From Pontibacter roseus DSM 17521 (GTDB taxonomy: Bacteria > Bacteroidota > Bacteroidia > Cytophagales > Hymenobacteraceae): a stretch of DNA of 64,000 nt. Position numbers and translations under genes: made by a program. The stretch lies in NCBI RefSeq assembly GCF_000373265.1, contig NZ_KB890762.1, positions 630,833-694,832 on the forward strand, written 5' to 3'. Shown piece by piece: positions 51,904 to 60,685 of the stretch (its first letter is position 1; the number at the start of each line of letters is the position of its first letter). The notes beneath the pieces were generated by a model. The model saw nothing but the letters and a program-made list of their open reading frames with translations. It did not search any database and had not been told where the DNA came from.

Positions 51904-53322
51904 ATGGAACTACCAATCTCCTTTGTTGAGCGCATGCAGCAGCAGTTAGGCCCTGCCTACGCCTCTTTTGCGGCAGCCCTGCAGCAGCCGGCGCCGGTCA
52001 GCATCCGAGTGAACAACCTCAAGTTACAGACTCCTCCGGTGCTTCCGAATGTGCCTTGGTCGTCCACAGGCTTTTACCTGCCGGAGCGGCCGCTCTTCAC
52101 ACTAGACCCCCTGCTCCATGCAGGCGCCTATTATGTGCAGGAGGCAAGTTCCATGTTCCTGGAGCAGGCATTGCGGCAGACGGTAGACCTGGAGCAGCCC
52201 CTCCGGGTGTTGGACCTCTGCGGCGCTCCCGGAGGCAAATCCACCCACATCGCCAGCCTTATTTCGGAAGACAGCCTGCTGGTGGCGAATGAAGTTATCC
52301 GTAGCCGAGCCTCTATTCTGGCAGAGAACGTGACCAAGTGGGGGAGCGGCAATGTGCTTGTCACCAGCAACGACCCACGTGAATTTGGCCGTCTGTCAGA
52401 GTTTTTTGATGTCATGGTAGTAGATGCTCCCTGTAGCGGCGAAGGGATGTTCCGCAAAGACCCACAGGCGGTGCAGGAGTGGTCTGAGGAGAACGTGAAC
52501 CTATGCGCACAACGGCAGCAGCGCATCCTGATGGATGTGTGGGGTGCTCTGAAACCGGGTGGCACGCTCATTTACAGCACCTGCACCTGGAACGAGGCCG
52601 AGAATGAATGTAACATGGCCTGGTTGGCAGAACAGGAAGATACCCAGAGCCTGCCGCTCGACATTGACCCGGCTTGGGGTGTGGTCGCCTCCGAATGGAA
52701 CGGGTTGACCGGGTACCGTTTTTATCCGCATCAGGTACAGGGGGAAGGCTTCTTTCTGGCTGTAATACGCAAAGCCGGGGAAGCGCAAGAAGTGCATGGC
52801 TCTGGCAAAAGAAAAAAATACAAACTGACACCAGCCGGCAAGAAAGAGCAGGCACTGGTCCGGGAATGGTTGTCACAGCCTGAGCGCTTCGAGTGGCTGC
52901 AACACGGGGAAGTGATATCGGCTATACCTGCCAACCTGTTCGAAGACGCGGACCAGGTATACCAGAGCTTATATGTGGTATACGCCGGCACTGAAGTAGC
53001 CGAGGTGAATGGGAAAAAGCTGAAACCGCTCCATGCCTTGGCCTTGTCCCGTCACCTGAACAGGGATAATTTCAAAATAGCGGAACTTGACCTGGAGGCA
53101 GCGCTTCGTTTCCTGCGGAAAGTAGACATCAGCCTCGACAGCAACGGCACGGACTGGATTTTGCTAACGTATCTGGGCCTCCCACTCGGATGGGCGAAGC
53201 AGGTTGGAAATCGTTTGAACAACTACTACCCGAAGGAATGGCGCATACGGATGGAACTGCCGCAGCACATTACAAATGGCACCCTCTATACCTTGGCGCA
53301 GTACCAATTACGCACTATTTGA
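51904..53322 (+). CDS. RsmF-type 16S rRNA m5C methyltransferase (NOL1/NOP2/Sun family)
   Basis: The 472-residue protein makes 5-methylcytosine in rRNA. The SAM-binding motif LDLCGAPGGKSTHIASLI is near residues 103-120. DAPCSGEGMFRKDPQ carries the motif-IV Cys and YSTCTWNEAENE carries the catalytic Cys. A C-terminal RNA-binding part (about 300-472) includes LNRDNFKIAELDLEAALRFLRK and a final PUA-like YLGLPLGWAKQVGNRLNNYYPKEWRI, as in RsmF. The ATG at 51904 is used; a TTG six bases upstream is the alternative. The gene is followed by a bidirectional-looking hairpin before the convergent RlmI-like gene. Confidence 0.9.
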   Translation: MELPISFVERMQQQLGPAYASFAAALQQPAPVSIRVNNLKLQTPPVLPNVPWSSTGFYLPERPLFTLDPLLHAGAYYVQEASSMFLEQALRQTVDLEQPLRVLDLCGAPGGKSTHIASLISEDSLLVANEVIRSRASILAENVTKWGSGNVLVTSNDPREFGRLSEFFDVMVVDAPCSGEGMFRKDPQAVQEWSEENVNLCAQRQQRILMDVWGALKPGGTLIYSTCTWNEAENECNMAWLAEQEDTQSLPLDIDPAWGVVASEWNGLTGYRFYPHQVQGEGFFLAVIRKAGEAQEVHGSGKRKKYKLTPAGKKEQALVREWLSQPERFEWLQHGEVISAIPANLFEDADQVYQSLYVVYAGTEVAEVNGKKLKPLHALALSRHLNRDNFKIAELDLEAALRFLRKVDISLDSNGTDWILLTYLGLPLGWAKQVGNRLNNYYPKEWRIRMELPQHITNGTLYTLAQYQLRTI

Positions 53323-53326
53323 ATAA

Positions 53327-53353
53327 AAAAGGCAGGTGCTTTACCTGCCTTTT
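53327..53353. terminator. Hairpin terminator between two convergent methyltransferase genes
   Basis: AAAAGGCAGGT (53327-53337) pairs with ACCTGCCTTTT (53343-53353), A-rich before and T-rich after, so it can act on both strands. Confidence 0.82.
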
Positions 53354-53366
53354 CTGTTTCTATACC

Positions 53367-54554
53367 TTACTCGACAAACAGTACCAGTCCTTTGAGGTAT
53401 TCTCCTTCCGGATGGAAAATGGAGATAGGGTGGTCTGCCGGTTGGGAAAGGTGGTGCATGATTTTGATGCTGCGGCCTGCCTCTATAGCGGCGGCCATCA
53501 CCGTGTTGTTGAACAGGTACTTGTCCACCACCTGTGAGCAGGAGAAAGTGAAAAGTATACCGCCCGGCTTTATCTTCTTCATGGCCTCGGCGTTCAGGCG
53601 TTTGTAGCCCATTACCGCGTTGTGTCGTACCTTCTGGCTCTTGGCGAAGGCAGGCGGGTCTAGGATAATGACTTCATATTGTTCTTCCTTGCCTTTCAGG
53701 AATTCAAAGGTATCAACTGCATAAGCCTCGTGCCGCTCCGGCGCCTGACTCAACTGGGCATTCTTCTCCGTGATTTCAATCGCCTTCTTCGACACGTCCA
53801 CGGAGTGCACCAGACTAGCACCTGCGTTCAGGGCGTACACAGAGAAGCCGCCGGTATAGCAGAAGGTGTTCAGCACTGATTTGCCTTTGGCGTAGCGCGC
53901 CAGCAGGTCGCGGTTCTCACGCTGGTCAATGAAGAAGCCTGTCTTTTGACCGCTTTCCCAATCCACGAAAAACTGGTTTTCATTCTCCTTCACCACAACG
54001 CCCCCAGAGGAATCTCCGAACAAATAGCCGTTCTCCGCCTGCACAGGCGCCTTAGGTGGCAAGGACTCTGCGCTCTTGTCATACACGGCCCTCAGTCGAT
54101 TGCCATAGATTTCCCGCAGCGCCCTGGCCACGTATTCGCGCACGCCGTACATGCCTACTGAGTGCGTCTGCACCACGGCCGTGTCTTTGTACACGTCCAC
54201 AATCAGGCCCGGCACGCCATCGCCTTCTGCATAAATCAGCCGGTAAACGTCAGTATGTGGGTTTTCTGCAAGGCCCAATCGACTACGATAGTCATAGGCC
54301 TGCTGCACCTTGCTTCGCCAGAAGGCGTAGTCAGGTTCGACCTGTTCAAAGGAGAAAATACGCACGGCGATAGAGCCCGGCGCCCAATGGCCCATACCCA
54401 GAAACTCGCGCTTGCTGGAGTAAACCTCCACGGTGTCGCCCTCCTCAGGCTCAGGTCCCTCTAATTTTTTGATGGCCCCGGAGAAAACCCAGGGGTGAAA
54501 ACGTTTGAGCGAGTGCTCCTTGCCTGTCGCCAGGTATAGCTTCGTGAATGACAT
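53367..54554 (-). CDS. RlmI-like 23S rRNA m5C methyltransferase
   Basis: The 395-residue cytoplasmic protein has an N-terminal PUA domain (about 1-80, with HPWVFSGAIKKLEG) and a central domain. The C-terminal SAM methyltransferase has VLNTFCYTGGFSVYALNAGA near 220-240, VHSVDVSKKAIEITEKNA and YEVIILDPPAFAKSQKVRHN, the catalytic NPPY-like stretch. This is the RlmI/RlmK-L group, which in E. coli methylates C1962 of 23S rRNA. The ATG at 54554 is used; the TTG at 54581 is less likely. It is 98 bases from maf on the same strand, with a palindromic motif pair in the gap. Confidence 0.9.
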   Translation of the reverse strand: MSFTKLYLATGKEHSLKRFHPWVFSGAIKKLEGPEPEEGDTVEVYSSKREFLGMGHWAPGSIAVRIFSFEQVEPDYAFWRSKVQQAYDYRSRLGLAENPHTDVYRLIYAEGDGVPGLIVDVYKDTAVVQTHSVGMYGVREYVARALREIYGNRLRAVYDKSAESLPPKAPVQAENGYLFGDSSGGVVVKENENQFFVDWESGQKTGFFIDQRENRDLLARYAKGKSVLNTFCYTGGFSVYALNAGASLVHSVDVSKKAIEITEKNAQLSQAPERHEAYAVDTFEFLKGKEEQYEVIILDPPAFAKSQKVRHNAVMGYKRLNAEAMKKIKPGGILFTFSCSQVVDKYLFNNTVMAAAIEAGRSIKIMHHLSQPADHPISIFHPEGEYLKGLVLFVE

Positions 54555-54581
54555 CAAAGATGGATTGAAATGTGGTTGCAA

Positions 54582-54598
54582 AGGTATAGCTTATACCT
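54582..54598. repeat. Palindromic motif pair upstream of the RlmI-like gene
   Basis: AGGTATA (54582-54588) and TATACCT (54592-54598) form a tight hairpin with a three-base loop. The related CAGGTATGGC lies 34 bases on. Confidence 0.65.
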
Positions 54599-54652
54599 GC
54601 AAAAGAACAAGAATAGCCGGAATCAGTTCCAACAGGTATGGCGAGAGCAATA

Positions 54653-55225
54653 TTAGGAGCAGAGTGCCAGCAGGTGCGTATAGAGTTTCTGGACCGGAAG
54701 GCCCACCACGTTGAAATAAGAACCTTCTATCTTCTCGATGCCTATCATCCCAATCCATTCCTGTATGCCGTAGGCACCGGCCTTGTCGAAGGGCTTGTAA
54801 TGCAGGATGTAGTAGTTGATTTCTTCGTCCGTCAGCTCCTTGAAGTATACCTTTGTCACGTCATGGAAAACGGTTTTGCCTTCCTGTGTAAGCAGGCAGA
54901 CGCCAGTGATGACCTCGTGCGACGTGCCGGACAAGGAACGTAGCATTTCAAAGGCCTCCGCAGCATCGGCTGGTTTGTTCAGGATGCGCTCTCTCAGGCA
55001 CACGATGGTGTCGGCCGTAATCAGCACCTCGTCCTGCAGGTCAGCGGCGTAGGCCTCGGCCTTGTGTGAGGCCAGATATTCCGCTACTTCTTCGCGCCGC
55101 ATGTGCTCCGGGAAATCTTCGTTCACCTCCTTCACACGCACGTCAAAGCTGAGCCCTAGGCTGGCCAGCAGTTCCTTGCGGCGCGGGGAGTTAGAGGCAA
55201 GCAGTATGGGCCGAGATAAATTCAT
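54653..55225 (-). CDS. maf: Maf-family nucleoside triphosphate pyrophosphatase
   Basis: Maf proteins hydrolyse non-canonical or methylated nucleotides such as dTTP, UTP or m7GTP. The 190-residue protein has the P-loop-like PILLASNSPRRKELLASLG, LITADTIVCL with the metal-binding Asp, and YGIQEWIGMIGIEKIEGSYFNVVGLPVQKL. The start is the ATG at 55225, which lies inside the DUF1015 gene: the two overlap by 35 bases. This arrangement suggests coupled translation. The substrate class cannot be read from these motifs alone. Confidence 0.93.
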   Translation of the reverse strand: MNLSRPILLASNSPRRKELLASLGLSFDVRVKEVNEDFPEHMRREEVAEYLASHKAEAYAADLQDEVLITADTIVCLRERILNKPADAAEAFEMLRSLSGTSHEVITGVCLLTQEGKTVFHDVTKVYFKELTDEEINYYILHYKPFDKAGAYGIQEWIGMIGIEKIEGSYFNVVGLPVQKLYTHLLALCS

Positions 55226-56489
55226 CTTCTTTGATTGAACTGAACAAAAACCCGCAGATGACCTTCGGATAGAAAAACGTGGATTTCTGCGGCATGATGG
55301 CACCACTGAAACACACCCGCTTCACTTGCTCCATCGACACGTCGTTGGTGATAAGTGCCAGCCGCGACTTGCCTGAGTCCACTTGGCTCACGCAGGCTGT
55401 GAAGTTGCGCACGTAGCTCAGTCCGCTGTAGTTGCGCTGCTCCTCGCGGTTGATGCCCAGCACCTTCTCAAAAATGAAGTAGTGCATCACGGTCAGGTCC
55501 AGGTCCTTCACCTCCTGCGGTACCGGCCAGTCAATGAGGGGATGGACCTCGGGTTTGAGGCGCAGCTTATAAGCATTGCCCGCCAGGTATAGCCCGAACG
55601 CCCAATTCTTGCCTACTATCACCTCATTCAGTTCATACACGTCCTCCTTCGGGGTTACCACAAAATAGGAACGCAGCTTCTCCAGAAACTCCTCATCGGT
55701 ATAGTCCATCTGCTCCAGCACGCGGTGCGTCGGGAGGATGCGCAAATCATCGGCCTCGGTATTGGTCAAGTACATCAAATGGTAGTTATAGGGCTCAAAA
55801 CCGGTATGCTCCGGATTCTGTGCTATCCGCTTTTTGCGGTACTCCAAAGAACCTTCGTAGCGGTGGTGGCCATCGGCGAGCAGCACCTGCCTTTCCTCTA
55901 ACACCTCCACAAACCGCCTGATGATGTCATGGTCATGAATGACCGCCAGCACATCGCGCACGCCTTGGTAGTCTTCCGTCACATAGAGCGGCGTCTTGAT
56001 GCTCTCGTCCATGTACGACTCCAACACGAACTCGGGGTCTGTGTAGAGGCCGTGGGTAGGGCTAGTGTTCAGCTGTGTCTTATCCAGCAGGTCAATCCGG
56101 TCATTCACGGCGCTGGGTATGGTGTTTTCGTGGCGCAGCAAAACGCGTTCATCCCAGTCATAGGCTTTGATATGGCAGATAAAGCCCTTGCGGCAATGCT
56201 CTTTGTCTGTTCCCGTCAGTCGGAAATACTGGTAGTAGACATAGATGCCCGGCAACGGGTCCTGCGCCAGTATACCTTTGTCCTTCCATTCCTGCAGAAG
56301 GCGGGCCGCTTCCTCAGCCGGACTATCGCCACGCGGCACCGACAGGTGTATGCTGTTGAACTGGTTCTGGTACAGTGCTTCCCGCTGCTTCGCCGACACC
56401 ACATCAAAAAGAGGAGAAGTCAGCTCCTCTATCGACTGGTCCAGCGCCTCGCTGTAGCGCCAAGCTTTTATGGGTAATATTTCTGCCAT
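55191..56489 (-). CDS. DUF1015 family protein
   Basis: The 432-residue protein begins MAEILPIKAWRYSE, as DUF1015 proteins do (PFxAxRyn-like). It has PRGDSPAEEAARLLQEWKDKGILAQDPLPGIYVYYQYF, LLADGHHRYEGSLEYRK (the conserved Asp-Gly-His-His-Arg-Tyr motif) and YLTNTEADDLRILPTHRVL, all typical. Function is not established for the family; the His-rich ADGHHRYE site suggests a metal-dependent or nucleotide-like reaction. Its final 35 bases overlap maf. pdxH lies 32 bases upstream on the same strand, so pdxH-DUF1015-maf may be one transcript. Confidence 0.9.
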   Translation of the reverse strand: MAEILPIKAWRYSEALDQSIEELTSPLFDVVSAKQREALYQNQFNSIHLSVPRGDSPAEEAARLLQEWKDKGILAQDPLPGIYVYYQYFRLTGTDKEHCRKGFICHIKAYDWDERVLLRHENTIPSAVNDRIDLLDKTQLNTSPTHGLYTDPEFVLESYMDESIKTPLYVTEDYQGVRDVLAVIHDHDIIRRFVEVLEERQVLLADGHHRYEGSLEYRKKRIAQNPEHTGFEPYNYHLMYLTNTEADDLRILPTHRVLEQMDYTDEEFLEKLRSYFVVTPKEDVYELNEVIVGKNWAFGLYLAGNAYKLRLKPEVHPLIDWPVPQEVKDLDLTVMHYFIFEKVLGINREEQRNYSGLSYVRNFTACVSQVDSGKSRLALITNDVSMEQVKRVCFSGAIMPQKSTFFYPKVICGFLFSSIKEDEFISAHTACL

Positions 56490-56521
56490 CGGATGGTCTT
56501 AGGTGCGATTATAAGTTGATA

Positions 56522-57172
56522 TCAGGGAGCCAGGCGTTTCCGGCTCCACGTGCCGCCGTGCTGCTCAAACAGAATGCGATCGTGCAGGCGGTTGGGGCGT
56601 CCCTGCCAAAACTCGAGGCGCTCCGGCAACAGGATATACCCACCCCAGTGCGCGGGCCGGGGAACCACTTCCTTCTCGGCAAACTCTTGGGTATAGCGCT
56701 TGTCGGCCTTCTCCAGTTCCTCGCGGCTTTGTATAATCTGGCTCTGCGGAGAGGCCCATGCCCCAATCTGGCTGCCCCTGGGGCGACTGTGGAAATAAGT
56801 ATCCGACACCTGCTCTGGCACTTTCTGCACGCTTCCTTCCACGCGCACCTGCCGTTCCAGCTCCGCCCAAAAAAAGGTGAGTGAGGCAAACGGGTGCTCC
56901 GCCAGGTGCTGGCCTTTGCGGCTGTCGTAGTTCGTGAAAAAGACAAAGCCCTGCCCTGAAACTTCCTTCAGGAGCACCACACGAGCCGAAGGACGGCAGT
57001 CGGCGGAGACAGTAGAGAGCACCAGCGCCGTAGGCTCCAGCACCTCCGAGGCGATGGCTTCGTTCAGCCATACCTTGAACTGGTTCAACGGGTCTTCCAG
57101 AACTGATTCTTCCGTGAGAGCCTGCCGGGAGTAGTTTATCCGGATAGAGGCGATGTCATGTAGGAGCGACAT
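56522..57172 (-). CDS. pdxH: Pyridoxine/pyridoxamine 5'-phosphate oxidase
   Basis: PdxH uses FMN and O2 to turn pyridoxine or pyridoxamine phosphate into PLP. The 216-residue protein has the FMN-binding RVVLLKEVSGQGFVFFTNYDSRKG, FFWAELERQVRVEG, the segment YFHSRPRGSQIGAWASPQS and the C-terminal WGGYILLPERLEFWQGRPNRLHDR, all conserved. The C-terminus WSRKRLAP is the normal one. The ATG at 57172 is used rather than a TTG at 57184. The gene probably begins an operon with DUF1015 and maf. Confidence 0.96.
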   Translation of the reverse strand: MSLLHDIASIRINYSRQALTEESVLEDPLNQFKVWLNEAIASEVLEPTALVLSTVSADCRPSARVVLLKEVSGQGFVFFTNYDSRKGQHLAEHPFASLTFFWAELERQVRVEGSVQKVPEQVSDTYFHSRPRGSQIGAWASPQSQIIQSREELEKADKRYTQEFAEKEVVPRPAHWGGYILLPERLEFWQGRPNRLHDRILFEQHGGTWSRKRLAP

Positions 57173-57448
57173 AGGCGATACCAAAGGTTTCCCAAAATTA
57201 TAAAATATTCCGCTGCACGTAAATATTAATTGACATTGTGAAAATTTCCATTATTTTTATAATCCTGCGTAATAGGTTCTGTCCATAGAGAGGTATGGAA
57301 AGGGAAGTACAGATAAAGGTAATCATTGCCAGAATCGTGCATTCGATACCCTATCGTCTTCTTTGCGTAAGAGAGGATAACGATGCAAAGTGTTGCAGAA
57401 GATTTATCTGAACGCTTTTCCTGACAAGACTCAAAAGCCTTACGATAC

Positions 57449-58018
57449 ATGGATGAAGACAGCTTAAACAAGCCGCAGAACGGCAGCATACTCATATCGG
57501 AGCCATACCTGGGAGACCCGAACTTTGAGCGGACAGTGGTTCTGATTTGCAGCCACAACGAGGACGAGGGAACCTTCGGGCTGGTGCTCAACCGCATGTC
57601 TAACTTAAAGCTATCAGATGTGATTGACATCTACAACGATTCCTTTGAAGCAGAACTAGGTATAGGCGGTCCGGTTCAGTACAACACCCTGCACTATGTG
57701 CACCGGATTTCCCAACTCACGCAGGCGGTCAAACTAGGTGAGGAAGTGTACTGGGGCGGTGATTTCGAGATGCTGCGCACCATGATAGCCTCGGGTGTCG
57801 TTTCGACGTCAGATATCCGGTTTTTCCTGGGCTATTCCGGCTGGACGCCGGGGCAACTTCAGGAGGAAATAGATAAAAATGTTTGGATTGTGAACAACAA
57901 TGCTACTGATAAATTATTTAATTTGGAGGCAGATACCTTGTGGCGAGGCATTTTGCGCCAAATGGGGGGCAAATACAAGGTGCTGTCCAATTACCCGGTA
58001 GACCCCCGGCTAAACTAA
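57449..58018 (+). CDS. YqgE/AlgH family protein
   Basis: The 189-residue protein has the family N-terminus GSILISEPYLGDPNFERTVVLICSHNEDEGTFGLVLNR, then GGPVQYNTLHYVHR, VYWGGDFEMLRTMI and the C-terminal RFFLGYSGWTPGQLQEEIDKNVW, which cover the whole conserved length. YqgE is a soluble cytoplasmic protein of unsettled function; AlgH was once proposed as an alginate regulator. Gene order with a DUF349 gene 31 bases downstream suggests co-transcription. No ORF besides this one is convincing in the 276 bases upstream. Confidence 0.92.
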   Translation: MDEDSLNKPQNGSILISEPYLGDPNFERTVVLICSHNEDEGTFGLVLNRMSNLKLSDVIDIYNDSFEAELGIGGPVQYNTLHYVHRISQLTQAVKLGEEVYWGGDFEMLRTMIASGVVSTSDIRFFLGYSGWTPGQLQEEIDKNVWIVNNNATDKLFNLEADTLWRGILRQMGGKYKVLSNYPVDPRLN

Positions 58019-58049
58019 CGCTTCTAACGTTGTACCAAAACCTGAAGTC

Positions 58050-60200
58050 ATGACAACTGAGAATCAGCACACCATCCCTAATGGGGCTGAGGCCAACAAG
58101 CCCCAGCAGCAAGGCGACGCCCAAGCAAACCAGCAGCAGGCGGAGTCCCCGATGAACATCCTGGAGAAACGCCTTGCAGAGATAAACGCCAAAAATCAAA
58201 GCGGGCAGGAACCAACGGATGAAGGTGTGCCTAAGGAGGAGCAACCGGAGATGCAGCCAGACCTAACTACCGACGCTGAAGAAGAGCTCATAGAAGAGAA
58301 GATACAGGCCTCTGCCGAAGCGAACCTTCCAGAGGAGATTCCTACCGAAGCGCCTTCCATACAAGAAACCTCCGAAGTTATTCCTGTAGCAGATGAGACC
58401 GAGTCGGCCCAGACAGATGCCACTGCTGCACCTTCGACCCATACCGGAGAGGAGTTACATGACGAGGAGGAGCACGAAGAAGACGAAGCCGCGGATTACA
58501 GCCACATGTCCATTGAGGAGTTGCGCACGCAGCTCCAGCAGATGCTCAAGGGACCTGACGCCCGAAAAAAATACAAGAAGGTGAACGAGCTCCACCGCTT
58601 CTACGACCAGTCTTTTCAAGCGGAGAGGGCGGAGGCCTTGGAACGCTTCAAGCAGGAGGGGGGGACGGACGAGGACTTCGAATACCACGCTCCTGTGGAG
58701 CACCAGGAACTGGAGCAGCTTTTCACAGCCTACCGCGAGGCCCGTTACCAGGAGCGCCAGCAAACTGAGGAGCAGCGGCACCGAAACCTGGATCGTAAGC
58801 GCGAACTCCTGCAAAGGCTTCGTGAACTGGTGGAGTCCGCCGAGACCAAGAGCAGCAGCGAAGAGCTTAAAAAGCTACAGTCAGAGTGGAAGACGATAGG
58901 GCCAGTGCCTCCAGGCGAGGCCCAGGAGCTGTGGGATTCTTACCACGCCTTGCTGGACATCTTCTACAACAACCGCAGCATGTTCTTCGAGATGAAGGAG
59001 CTTGACAGGCGGCGTAACCTGGATGCCAAGCTGCAGTTGATAGAGCGTGCCGAAGCATTGCAAAACGAGCCGTCCATCAACAAAGCGCTGCAGGAGCTGC
59101 GCCACCTTCATGAGGAATGGAAGAACATAGGACCTGTACCGAACGAACAGCGTGACCCTATTTGGGAGCGTTTCATTCAAGCCTCTGAGCGGGTGCACGA
59201 GCACCGCCGTACCTACATGGAGGAGCGCAAGACACATGAAACTGCTAACCTGGAAAAGAAGCGCGCCCTGCTTGAGCGACTGCGCGAGTTCCAGAACTTC
59301 AACACAGACCGTATTAACGAGTGGCGTGACAAGACGGATGAAATCCAGAGACTGAAGGAGGAGTGGGACAGCGCCGGTCTGGTGCCGAAAGAATATGCAG
59401 AGGAGATTAACAAGACCTTCTGGAGCAATTACAAAGGCTTTTTCCAGCACAAGAACCAATTCTTCAAAGGCTTGGATGAGCAAAAACTGCAAAACCTACG
59501 CCTGAAGACCTCCCTGTGTGAGGAGGCAGAAGCTCTAAAGGAAAGCACCGACTGGAATGCCACCAAGGAGAAGATGATTCAGCTCCAGAAAAAATGGAAA
59601 ACTATTGGGCGCGTGCCGGACAAGCACTCAGACAAGATATGGCAGCGCTTCCGTGCGGCCTGCAACGAGTTCTTTGACCGCAAGCAGGTACAGGAACAAC
59701 AAAAAGGCGCTGAAATGGAGAAGCTGTCAGCTGAGAAGATGGCTTTGTGTGACCGAATCACCGAAGAACTGTCACAGCCGAACACCACCACCACGCTGGA
59801 GGATTATAACAGCATTGTGCAGGAGTGGAGTCAGTTGGATGCTGGCAGCAAGCGTTCCAGCACCAAAGTGGAGGAGAAATTCATTGCCTTGATGGAGCGC
59901 TACCTGGAGCGCGTACCGAACCTGTCATACGATGAGCGTACCTCTATGCTCGTGCAGTTGCAAGTGGAACGCCTGAAGAGCAGCCCGGATGCATCGCACA
60001 AGCTGCACCAGAAGGAACAGACGGTGCGTCGGGAGATTTCCCAGTTGCAGAACGACATCCAGACGCTCCGCACCAACCTGGAGTTCTTTGCACGCTCCAA
60101 GAACGCGGATAAGCTTCGGGAGGAGTACGAAGGACGTATCGAGGACGCTCAGAAGCGCATTGATATTCTGCAGCGGCAATTAGCAGCGTTCAGAGGGTAA
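58050..60200 (+). CDS. DUF349 repeat protein
   Basis: The 716-residue protein has an acidic, Glu-rich disordered N-terminus (about 1-150, many Glu/Gln/Ala/Thr). After it come several DUF349 repeats of about 70 residues. Each has a helical core ending WKxIGPVP or close to it: WKTIGPVPPGEAQELWDSY, WKNIGPVPNEQRDPIWERF, WDSAGLVPKEYAEEINKTF and WKTIGRVPDKHSDKIWQRF. The C-terminal quarter is a coiled coil (QLQNDIQTLRTNLEFFARSKNADKL). No membrane segment is present. DUF349 proteins are of unknown function, though some are linked to motility or stress. It ends before the tRNA-Thr promoter. Confidence 0.88.
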   Translation: MTTENQHTIPNGAEANKPQQQGDAQANQQQAESPMNILEKRLAEINAKNQSGQEPTDEGVPKEEQPEMQPDLTTDAEEELIEEKIQASAEANLPEEIPTEAPSIQETSEVIPVADETESAQTDATAAPSTHTGEELHDEEEHEEDEAADYSHMSIEELRTQLQQMLKGPDARKKYKKVNELHRFYDQSFQAERAEALERFKQEGGTDEDFEYHAPVEHQELEQLFTAYREARYQERQQTEEQRHRNLDRKRELLQRLRELVESAETKSSSEELKKLQSEWKTIGPVPPGEAQELWDSYHALLDIFYNNRSMFFEMKELDRRRNLDAKLQLIERAEALQNEPSINKALQELRHLHEEWKNIGPVPNEQRDPIWERFIQASERVHEHRRTYMEERKTHETANLEKKRALLERLREFQNFNTDRINEWRDKTDEIQRLKEEWDSAGLVPKEYAEEINKTFWSNYKGFFQHKNQFFKGLDEQKLQNLRLKTSLCEEAEALKESTDWNATKEKMIQLQKKWKTIGRVPDKHSDKIWQRFRAACNEFFDRKQVQEQQKGAEMEKLSAEKMALCDRITEELSQPNTTTTLEDYNSIVQEWSQLDAGSKRSSTKVEEKFIALMERYLERVPNLSYDERTSMLVQLQVERLKSSPDASHKLHQKEQTVRREISQLQNDIQTLRTNLEFFARSKNADKLREEYEGRIEDAQKRIDILQRQLAAFRG

Positions 60201-60259
60201 AAAATTATTCCTGATACTCAAACCCTTATCCAATATAGCAGAAAAACATGCAACAGGTA

Positions 60260-60290
60260 TTTGCAGATTAAAATATAGATTATACCTTTG
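60260..60290 (+). promoter_or_regulatory. Promoter for the tRNA-Thr genes
   Basis: TTTG (60260-60263) and TACCTTTG (60283-60290) fit the Bacteroidota -33/-7 consensus with 19 bases between them. Transcription would start about 30-35 bases before the first tRNA. Confidence 0.65.
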
Positions 60291-60329
60291 CAACGCTTTA
60301 GAACGATAGGGCACAACAAATAAGAGTAC

Positions 60330-60402
<73 letters not shown>

Positions 60403-60433
60403 CTTCTTTACCAGATTTGTTGTTTGTTTCAAA

Positions 60434-60506
<73 letters not shown>

Positions 60507-60515
60507 CAGAAACGG

Positions 60516-60547
60516 AAAAAGCCTTCAGAGAAATCTGGAGGCTTTTT
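60516..60547 (+). terminator. Terminator after the tRNA pair
   Basis: AAAAAGCCTTCAGA (60516-60529) pairs with TCTGGAGGCTTTTT (60534-60547) with one G-U pair and a GAAA tetraloop, followed by a T-rich stretch. Confidence 0.85.
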
Positions 60548-60685
60548 CTATTTATACCTTTCCCATATTCTCGTCTCACCAATTTTCGTAAGGTCCTATT
60601 GCCTCTTACCAGTATGCTTAAATAGCTATGCTTTCTCAAGTTTTATGAGTTATTTTGGGCTTTCACCCAACGCTACAGAACAGCC

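Noticed and set aside
57226..57630. A 134-codon minus-strand open frame upstream of and into yqgE
   Set aside because: Half of it is antisense to the conserved N-terminus of YqgE and the rest has no recognisable feature.
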